Shown here: piece after piece, positions 5,951 to 11,159 of the stretch | Layout of the letters: each line of letters opens with the position of its first letter | Position numbering within the stretch: position 1 is the first letter of the stretch | Assembly: GCA_012515825.1 (NCBI GenBank) | Contig: JAAYXQ010000070.1 | Span: 1-11,159 of the forward strand | Origin: Fibrobacter sp. | GTDB lineage: Bacteria > Fibrobacterota > Fibrobacteria > Fibrobacterales > Fibrobacteraceae | Direction: 5' to 3' | DNA: 11,159 nt | Program-made: the position numbers and the translations under genes | Notes under the pieces: model-generated | Databases searched by the model: none | Told to the model about the DNA's origin: nothing | What the model saw: the letters and a program-made list of their open reading frames with translations, nothing else

Positions 5951-7690
5951 CCAATCTTCATCTTTGATGATATTGTAAGCGTACCCTTGTTCTGTTAAGA
6001 ATAGTTGCCTATTCATCGCAAATTCTTGTTCACGTGAATCTTGAGAAACTAGTGTAAAGAAGTGTGCAGAACCGCCATCGGATTTGGGTCTGAGAACACG
6101 ACCTAAGCGCTGGGCTTCTTCTTGGCGGCTGCCAAAAGTACCAGATATTTGAATTAAAACATTTGCATCTGGTAAATCAATTGCGAAATTACCCACTTTA
6201 GAAATAATCAAGTGTTTTAATACACCATCGCGGAACGCTTGGTACAGTTGGTCTCGTTCGGTGTTTGGAGTTTTTCCTGTGATTAGAGGCACTTGAATTT
6301 CTTCAGCTATTTTTTCAAGCTGTTCAATATATTGTCCAATAATCAGAATGCGATCTTCTTCACCGTTGAAGTGATTTAGTAAAGTTTTAACGACTTCTAT
6401 TTTTTTCTCATTAGTACTAGAAATCGTGATCTTTTCGCGTTTAGAAGCAAGAGCGTATTTTATCTTGAGTTCAGGATCCATACTCACACGAAGTTCATTA
6501 CAGTCTGCTTTGGCGATCCAACCTTGGGTTTCTAAAACGCGCCATGGAACATCATATTTTTTTGGCCCAATTAATGAAAATACTTCTGTTTCTTTACCGT
6601 CTTCTCGAACAAGAGTCGCTGTTAAGCCAAGTCTTCTTGTCGCTTGCATTTCTGTACTGAGTCTAAAAACGGGAGCGGGGAGTAAGTGCACTTCATCATA
6701 AATCATTAAGCCCCAATGATGGGTATTGAAGAGAGGGATGTTTACCATTTCATCTTTATCAAATGTGGCCTCTTCTTCCTTTTCTTCTAATTCATCGGGA
6801 TTTTCATTTGTTTTTTTGCGTTTGCGTTGCGTTAATATTTGATACGTCGCGACGGTCACTGGGCCAATTTCTTTGACTTCGCCAGAATATTCTTTGATTT
6901 GATCTTTTGTAAGAGTAGTCTTATCAATGAGTTCTCGAATCCATTGTCTTGATGCAGAAATATTCGGTGTTAAGATTAGCGTTTTAGTTTGAGTTAGAGC
7001 CATCGTCGCCATGCCAATGACTGTTTTCCCTGATCCACAGGGAAGAACAATTACACCAGAACCACCTTTTTCTGAACCAGAAGCATAAAATATTTGGGCC
7101 GCTTCTTTTTGGTAATCTCGCAACACAAATTCTTTCCCAGAAAGAGTTTCCTTGCGAAGCGAAATAGGAAGAGGATCTCCAGAGATATAACCCGCTAAAT
7201 CTTCTACAGGGAAACCAGAATTAGTTAGGTGCATTTTCAAAAGACCGCGTCGATTGGCATTGACGTAAGCTCTTTTTTCATTGATAAAAGATTCTACTAG
7301 TGGTTTGATTTCTGGAATTTTTACAATTTCTAAAAACAATAGTTCATTGTCAGATTCAAGAATGAGTTTGTCTTCTTCTTTCACTAAGCGAAGAATGCCA
7401 TAACGACCCATATAATCTTCTATTTCTGTAATTACAGAAGGCGGTAATGGGTAGCGACTTTGAACTTCTAGTCGTTCTAAAACGTTTTTTGCAGTAAGGC
7501 CAGTAGAAGCTGCATTCCAAAGAGACAAGTGGGATATTTTATATGTATGCAAGTGCTCTGGGCTTTTTACTAATTCGGTAAATGGAGCGATAGCATCACG
7601 AGCCTCTTCATACTGAGGATGATGGATTTCAACCAAGATTTCTAGGTTGCTTTGAACAATAATTGCGCCGTTTGTATTCATGTTGCCCAT
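5921..7690 (-). CDS. xpb: XPB/ERCC3-type SF2 DNA helicase
   Basis: A 589-residue DNA-dependent ATPase/helicase of the bacterial XPB group, closely resembling mycobacterial XPB in order and motifs. The N-terminal domain (1-130; GAIIVQSNLEILVEI, HTYKISHLSLWNAASTGL) matches the helicase-associated domain of that group. Helicase lobe 1 has RDYQKEAA (191-198), Walker A LPCGSGKT (216-223), the DEVH box (332-335), LTAT (357-360) and the RED motif Arg362-Glu363-Asp364 that is diagnostic for XPB. Lobe 2 ends with SRQEEAQRLGRVLRPK (521-536, motif VI). A charged segment at 289-316 is about 20 residues longer than in the mycobacterial protein. XPB unwinds or remodels DNA in repair; in vivo roles in bacteria are poorly known. 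The start could be Met1 (7690) or Met4 (7681), and neither has a clear Shine-Dalgarno. A tRNA terminator ends about eight bases upstream. Its 3' end overlaps the GH57 gene by 30 bases. Confidence 0.93.
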   Translation of the reverse strand: MGNMNTNGAIIVQSNLEILVEIHHPQYEEARDAIAPFTELVKSPEHLHTYKISHLSLWNAASTGLTAKNVLERLEVQSRYPLPPSVITEIEDYMGRYGILRLVKEEDKLILESDNELLFLEIVKIPEIKPLVESFINEKRAYVNANRRGLLKMHLTNSGFPVEDLAGYISGDPLPISLRKETLSGKEFVLRDYQKEAAQIFYASGSEKGGSGVIVLPCGSGKTVIGMATMALTQTKTLILTPNISASRQWIRELIDKTTLTKDQIKEYSGEVKEIGPVTVATYQILTQRKRKKTNENPDELEEKEEEATFDKDEMVNIPLFNTHHWGLMIYDEVHLLPAPVFRLSTEMQATRRLGLTATLVREDGKETEVFSLIGPKKYDVPWRVLETQGWIAKADCNELRVSMDPELKIKYALASKREKITISSTNEKKIEVVKTLLNHFNGEEDRILIIGQYIEQLEKIAEEIQVPLITGKTPNTERDQLYQAFRDGVLKHLIISKVGNFAIDLPDANVLIQISGTFGSRQEEAQRLGRVLRPKSDGGSAHFFTLVSQDSREQEFAMNRQLFLTEQGYAYNIIKDEDWLEKFANPRK

Positions 7691-7697
7691 ATTTAGT

Positions 7698-7732
7698 AAT
7701 AAAAAAGCCCGAGTCCCAGAGGGAATCAGGCT
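7698..7732 (-). terminator. Intrinsic terminator of tRNA-Thr
   Basis: Read on the minus strand, a 12-bp stem (AGCCTGATTCCC / GGGACTCGGGCT, one mismatch and one wobble) with a three-base TCT loop is followed by TTTTTTATTA. It begins two bases after the tRNA and ends about eight bases before the helicase start. On the plus strand the U-tract would be on the wrong side, so it serves the minus strand. Confidence 0.85.
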
Positions 7733-7734
7733 AG

Positions 7735-7807
7735 AGCCACCCAGCAGACTTGAACTGCCGACCTGCTGATTACGAATCAGCTGCTCTACCAGCTGAGCTA
7801 GAGTGGC
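7735..7807 (-). tRNA. tRNA-Thr, anticodon CGU
   Basis: A 73-base tRNA on the minus strand folds into a full cloverleaf. The acceptor stem is GCCACTC/GGGTGGC, all seven pairs with one wobble. The D-arm is GCTC-AGCTGGTA-GAGC. The anticodon stem GCTGA/TCAGC carries the loop TTCGTAA, whose anticodon CGT (plus-strand bases 7772-7774) reads ACG for threonine. The variable loop is AGGTC. The T-arm is GGCAG-TTCAAGT-CTGCT. The discriminator is T and no CCA is encoded, so CCA must be added afterwards. It has a promoter upstream and a terminator directly downstream, so it can be a single-gene transcription unit. Confidence 0.95.
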
Positions 7808-7840
7808 AAAATTAACTCGAATAATCTAAAATCGGTTGTG

Positions 7841-7869
7841 AATTTAGCTATCTCAATCTAGCACGTCAA
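7841..7869 (-). promoter_or_regulatory. Promoter of tRNA-Thr
   Basis: On the minus strand, TTGACG (7864-7869) is followed after exactly 17 bases by TAAATT (7841-7846). These are sigma70-like -35 and -10 elements, five of six and four of six matches. Transcription would start about 25 bases before the mature tRNA end, giving a short leader for RNase P to remove. Confidence 0.55.
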
Positions 7870-7922
7870 GTTTTATTTTGAAAACGCACTTATAAATAGA
7901 GCTTTGCCCCTAGATTAAATAG

Positions 7923-7950
7923 TTGAAATTTTATATCTTTTGGTTTTAAT
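7923..7950 (+). promoter_or_regulatory. Possible promoter of the TPR gene
   Basis: TTGAAA (7923-7928) and TTTAAT (7945-7950) are 16 bases apart, shortly before the ATG at 7970. The leader would be only about 13 bases. Another AT-rich -10-like hexamer, TATAAA at 7891-7896, lacks a good -35. The rest of 7808-7969 holds only the divergent promoters and no small gene that I can support. Confidence 0.3.
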
Positions 7951-7969
7951 TTTTCAACATGGATTAAAT

Positions 7970-8638
7970 ATGGCGGAAAATACCCATAAAGAATTTTTTA
8001 TCGCTTACGGCTCAAAAATAATTACAGCTGTAGTTGTTGTATTGATTTTAGTGGCAGTGGTTGTGCAAATCAATCAGTCCAATAAAGGGACTAGAAAGCA
8101 ACAAACTGAACTTTTAGGTCAAGGTCTCAATTTTATTTATGACGGTGATGATGAAAAAGCTCTTGTTGAGTTTGAACGTTTAATTCAAAATCAAGAAGTA
8201 TCTGGGCTTGCTTTTGCTAAGGCAGCATTGCTTGCTGGAAACATTAAATACAAAAAAGGTGATTTTGATGGTGCTGCTGTCTTGTTCCAAAAAAGTTTAG
8301 ATAATGCAGCTGATGTTGATTTAATTGCTGCTGCTGCGATGCATGGTCGTGCTTCAGTAGCCATTGAAAAAGGCGACTTCGCTTCTGCAGTCGGTCTTCT
8401 TGAAAAGTTCGTTGCAAAATATGGCGAAAGAACAGGAGACTTAAGCGATCGCTATCGTAAGGCTGAGCCAGTGGATGCAGTACCTTCTGTTCCAGACGCT
8501 TTATGGAAGCTTGCTCTTGTATACCAACAAATGGGCGCAAATGATAAGGCTAAAGCCACAGCAGAAAAATTATTGAAGGTCTATGGGGATTCTCAAATAT
8601 ATTCTGATAAAGCCAAAAAATTTATTGCAAGCCTATAG
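7970..8638 (+). CDS. Membrane-anchored tetratricopeptide-repeat protein (YfgM-like layout)
   Basis: A 222-residue protein starting at the ATG at 7970; a longer reading frame opens at a TTG at 7940. The ATG is preferred because GGA at 7961-7963 is six bases upstream and the extra ten residues have no supporting motif. One transmembrane helix at 16-34 (IITAVVVVLILVAVVV) follows a short charged N-terminus, so the body is probably on the outer side of the inner membrane. Residues 45-220 are helical TPR-type repeats, for example LAGNIKYKKGDFDGAAVLFQ (88-107), HGRASVAIEKGDFASAVGLL (125-144) and LALVYQQMGANDKAKATAEK (181-200). This single-helix plus TPR layout is that of YfgM, a SecYEG-associated chaperone factor in E. 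coli. The specific role here is inferred only from layout. It stands alone between the divergent tRNA and a strong terminator. Confidence 0.75.
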   Translation: MAENTHKEFFIAYGSKIITAVVVVLILVAVVVQINQSNKGTRKQQTELLGQGLNFIYDGDDEKALVEFERLIQNQEVSGLAFAKAALLAGNIKYKKGDFDGAAVLFQKSLDNAADVDLIAAAAMHGRASVAIEKGDFASAVGLLEKFVAKYGERTGDLSDRYRKAEPVDAVPSVPDALWKLALVYQQMGANDKAKATAEKLLKVYGDSQIYSDKAKKFIASL

Positions 8639-8664
8639 TTTTTTTGAATCGTTAAAAGATTTGT

Positions 8665-8700
8665 TGCCAGCTAATAATGAATAGCTGGCATTTTTATTTT
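8665..8700 (+). terminator. Intrinsic terminator of the TPR gene
   Basis: A perfect 9-bp stem TGCCAGCTA / TAGCTGGCA with an eight-base loop (8674-8681) is followed by TTTTTATTTT. It lies 26 bases after the stop codon at 8638. Confidence 0.9.
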
Positions 8701-8754
8701 AAAGAAATCATTCTTGCAAAGTTTATAATTAAGTTTTCGTTGATTCTTTAAAAA
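8697..8754. repeat. Long AT-rich imperfect inverted repeat between two terminators
   Basis: TTTTAAAGAAATCA (8697-8710) and TGATTCTTTAAAA (8741-8753) pair over 13 bases with one bulged A, around a 30-base loop. An alternative pairing, CAAAGTTT (8717-8724) with AAACTTTG (8752-8759), competes with it. It lies beyond the terminators of both flanking genes and has no coding potential. No function is evident. Confidence 0.5.
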
Positions 8755-8762
8755 CTTTGTAT

Positions 8763-8794
8763 AAAAAAACTCGAAGTGATCTTCGAGTTTTTTT
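8763..8794 (-). terminator. Bidirectional terminator at the end of the GH116 gene
   Basis: The arms ACTCGAAG / CTTCGAGT surround a TGAT loop and are flanked by seven A's on one side and seven T's on the other, so the hairpin works in either direction. It lies 15 bases beyond the GH116 stop codon and also backs up the terminator of the converging TPR gene. Confidence 0.88.
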
Positions 8795-8808
8795 ATTGTG
8801 TTTAATTA

Positions 8809-11159
8809 TTATTTCATGAATTTTGCCGCTTGTACAATCGCAAAAACCATTCCTGGTCTAAAGTATTTTCCAGCGGTATATTTTAGGGCGGTATTATGAA
8901 TTAACGAGAATAGAGCGGTCTCATCTACTTTTGCTGTTTGAATTAAAGACTTGTAGGTCTTCTTAAAAGTAGCGAGGTCTCTTGTAAGCATAGGAGATAC
9001 ACGACTATCAGGCAATAGAATTTTTGCCGATAATAGGTTCTTATGTAACTTCGCTGCACTCGCCTTTGAAAGGTTAAGATTCTTTTCGATTGTTTCAGGA
9101 TGTAGTCTGCAACTACCGTTAAACCCTTCAGGAGCGGCAAAAGGAATACGAGCTTCGTTATAAAGATTTTTCACCATGCTTTCAATTAAATCTTCCGCTT
9201 CGCTTTTTAAGCCATGCATGAGCATTGCTGTAATCAAGCTAAATTGGATACCAATCCAGACATCGTGAGCTTGGAAATTAAATTCATCTAAAGGCGAACC
9301 ATCGACATGAACTAAATTAGCGGCTCCGATGAGAGGGCTGTTTGCCTTATAGTTCATTTCATAGACTTTCTTCAATGAACGACGTACTTTCTCCACATCT
9401 GTGATAGGGGAAAGCCCTAGAAGTCTGAGATAAGTGTCGGCTAACATGGAGTCTACAAAAATATCGTCATTATCTAAGTGAATTTTTTTCTGCCAAGAAG
9501 CAGTAAAGGCTTTAGGACATTGTGCTGTGAGCCATTCTTTTTTGAATTCTCTTAATTGACGACGTGATAAATCCACTTCTTCAGGGATACTGGATTCATT
9601 TAACCAGCAGTTGATTTGAATTACCATTTCTGTTTTGGATTCAGAAAGTGGTATGGATTCTTTGACAGCTTTACGTAAATTGGCTAGTTGATCATCTACG
9701 AGATCATTTGTTTCTATAGGAGTAACAAAGAAGTGGAAATAGCCTTCTTGTTCATCCCAAAGAGCATCATGAAATTCTTCGGCAGCAAGTTCTGATTTGG
9801 CGTTCCAGTCAGTGGCTTGTGCTTCATCGCCGAGAATTTGAGCAATACGAGCAGCGGCACGTAGGCCTGCAATCCAAAGAGAACCGCAATAAACAGAAAT
9901 ACCATGAGAAGATAAATTATCAAAGGTATCGTCAGTACCATGGGTAAGAGGGAAACTTTGACCTTCTTCCACCATCGCTTCTAAATATTCCATACAAGCA
10001 TAAACAGCTTCGCGACAATCGTTCAATACAAATCGATCGCCAGTAGTATTAAAATGACGAAGAACCATTAAAACAAATTTTGGTGCAAGGTCTTTCCATT
10101 CTTTCACGTTATGCCAATCATAAGCATCTGGCTTAGCATCAAATGGACTACCGAGATCGTGAATCACAGCGCCACGAACAGCACGAGGCCCTTCTAATTT
10201 AGGGTCAGGTAAGTCTGCGTATGGATGGTTCACATATTCGTGATGCCTTCTTCTTGTATCGTCTACAGCTAAGATTGCAGAAGCAAAGTGACGCATCACA
10301 GCACCATCAAGGCGAGGCATAAAGGCGAGAAGAGAAAAACTCCCATAGAAATAAACATCGAGAGAGTTAAAGAAAGGGTAGTCTGCACATTCACGCACAA
10401 GGAAGCGATCTTCACGATCCCATACAGTGGCTTCTGCTAAGAAGCTTAAACTATTTAAGGTGAGACTTTTTAAATCACTTTGTTTTGTTTTGGATTTAGG
10501 ATAAATCTTATTTAAAACATCTGTAGAAATTAAGTTGCTAAATGATTTATCTAATTCGGAAGAAATTCTTGCATCTGCACTTAAGGCTTCTCTAAGAATT
10601 GCTTGAACACGACCAAAAGCTTCAGGATAAAATACAGTGTATTTCTTTTGGGATTCTAAACCATTTAAGCGAATAAAAGGAAAATCTAAAACGGTATTGA
10701 ATTGAAATGAAACGGATTCTTTAGGCTTTAAGACGGCCGTCACTACGACTGCGCAGGCAATGGTTTCGCGACCACTATAAACGTTTTTTAGAAAGGTCTT
10801 AGAAACGCGACCGCTTTGCAAAGCGCCTTCTAAAATTTTTGGTGCATCATCTTGATAAAATACAGGTTTAGTACTGATATTTAATTCGTCTTTTGGATCC
10901 CAAGAGACACTGATGCCCATGCAACCATCAAAATCACTTTCGGAAAGACGGTTTTGATTATAAAACTCAACACCTCTGACTTGGCGACCATCGGTAGCAT
11001 TAAAATCAAATTGAACGCCCTTAGGATTTTTTGCGGCAGGAGTGAGTACAAAAGAAGAGTCCTGAATTCCTTGGCGATCTTTTTGTACTAAATAACCACA
11101 AAGACAATCTTGTATTTGAACAATTGTAATTTCACGAGTTTGAGCGGTAGGATTTTGAA
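8809..11159 (-). CDS. GH116 family glycoside hydrolase (GBA2-like), N-terminus beyond the right edge
   Basis: The frame stays open from the stop at 8809-8811 to the window end, 782 codons, with no stop upstream of the first internal ATG (10918-10920). The true start is therefore outside the window. Numbering from that ATG, the (alpha/alpha)6 catalytic domain aligns with human GBA2 and Thermoanaerobacterium GH116 beta-glucosidase. RECADYPFFNSLDVYFYGS (176-194) holds Glu177 as the expected nucleophile and Asp188. VIHDLGSP (252-259) holds His254. DTFDNL (331-336) holds Asp334 as the expected acid/base. VYCGSLWIAGL, HDVWIGIQFSL (552-562) and YFRPGMVFAIVQA (686-698) follow as in the family. The visible N-terminal part is beta-rich, as expected for the GBA2-type domain. 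Two extra segments, about 400-485 and 608-682, are absent from GBA2. GH116 enzymes cleave beta-glucosides or related beta-glycosides; the substrate here is unknown. The signal peptide, if any, is outside the window. Confidence 0.87.
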   Translation of the reverse strand, partial: QNPTAQTREITIVQIQDCLCGYLVQKDRQGIQDSSFVLTPAAKNPKGVQFDFNATDGRQVRGVEFYNQNRLSESDFDGCMGISVSWDPKDELNISTKPVFYQDDAPKILEGALQSGRVSKTFLKNVYSGRETIACAVVVTAVLKPKESVSFQFNTVLDFPFIRLNGLESQKKYTVFYPEAFGRVQAILREALSADARISSELDKSFSNLISTDVLNKIYPKSKTKQSDLKSLTLNSLSFLAEATVWDREDRFLVRECADYPFFNSLDVYFYGSFSLLAFMPRLDGAVMRHFASAILAVDDTRRRHHEYVNHPYADLPDPKLEGPRAVRGAVIHDLGSPFDAKPDAYDWHNVKEWKDLAPKFVLMVLRHFNTTGDRFVLNDCREAVYACMEYLEAMVEEGQSFPLTHGTDDTFDNLSSHGISVYCGSLWIAGLRAAARIAQILGDEAQATDWNAKSELAAEEFHDALWDEQEGYFHFFVTPIETNDLVDDQLANLRKAVKESIPLSESKTEMVIQINCWLNESSIPEEVDLSRRQLREFKKEWLTAQCPKAFTASWQKKIHLDNDDIFVDSMLADTYLRLLGLSPITDVEKVRRSLKKVYEMNYKANSPLIGAANLVHVDGSPLDEFNFQAHDVWIGIQFSLITAMLMHGLKSEAEDLIESMVKNLYNEARIPFAAPEGFNGSCRLHPETIEKNLNLSKASAAKLHKNLLSAKILLPDSRVSPMLTRDLATFKKTYKSLIQTAKVDETALFSLIHNTALKYTAGKYFRPGMVFAIVQAAKFMK

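Noticed and set aside
7735..7807. tRNA gene as an integration (att) site
   Set aside because: No integrase gene and no repeated tRNA 3' fragment is seen nearby.
7940..7969. Longer start (TTG) for the TPR gene adding ten residues
   Set aside because: The TTG lies inside the likely promoter stretch, has no Shine-Dalgarno, and the added residues carry no motif. The ATG at 7970 gives a usual short N-terminus before the membrane helix.
8244..8540. Minus-strand 98-codon reading frame rich in Gln and His
   Set aside because: It is the antisense shadow of the Ala/Asp-rich TPR gene; its composition is explained by the opposite strand.
8809..10920. Taking the ATG at 10918-10920 as the real start of the GH116 gene
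   Set aside because: The frame remains open to the window end with credible beta-rich protein upstream, and no Shine-Dalgarno precedes that ATG, so the gene is 5'-truncated by the window.

Overview
The window is about 39-40% GC by eye and comes from a Gram-negative bacterium: it carries a lipoprotein with a lipobox, an outer-membrane beta-barrel protein with a signal peptide, Shine-Dalgarno-led genes and intrinsic terminators. The combination of a lysine-rich DUF4912-type protein beside a GH57 branching enzyme, a bacterial XPB helicase, a GH116 enzyme and lineage-specific envelope proteins suggests Fibrobacterota (Fibrobacter-like). This placement is an inference from gene content and is not proven. 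Nothing looks like a prophage, IS element, CRISPR array or recent island; the window reads as chromosomal core or lineage-specific DNA.

Layout. (1) Positions 1-443, minus strand: the N-terminal part of threonine synthase (thrC), running off the left edge. (2) Positions 444-558: a divergent intergenic region with a small dyad. (3) Positions 559-5950, plus strand: a tight four-gene operon. It encodes a putative lipoprotein, a FadL/PorV-like beta-barrel (1-nt overlap, UAAUG), a lysine-rich DUF4912-like protein with an Ig-like C-terminus, and a GH57 1,4-alpha-glucan branching enzyme. (4) Positions 5921-7690, minus strand: an XPB/ERCC3-type SF2 helicase whose 3' end overlaps the GH57 gene tail to tail by 30 bp. 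(5) Positions 7735-7807, minus strand: tRNA-Thr(CGU) with its own promoter upstream. A strong hairpin terminator lies between it and the helicase start. (6) Positions 7970-8638, plus strand: a membrane-anchored TPR protein ending in a strong terminator. (7) Positions 8809-11159, minus strand: a large GH116 (GBA2-like) glycosidase whose N-terminus lies beyond the right edge.

How they may work together. The GH57 enzyme and its DUF4912 partner point to storage-glucan (glycogen) synthesis. The lysine-rich tail and Ig-like domain of the partner suggest a binding or scaffolding protein rather than an enzyme. The two envelope proteins at the head of the operon do not obviously belong to glycogen metabolism, so either the operon mixes jobs or it links the envelope to glucan handling. 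The best candidate for something undescribed is this lipoprotein / barrel / polylysine-DUF4912 / GH57 cluster. The second is the placement of an XPB helicase directly behind a tRNA terminator with almost no leader. No gene-free stretch exceeds 300 bases; the longest gaps are 7808-7969 and 8639-8808, and both are described below.
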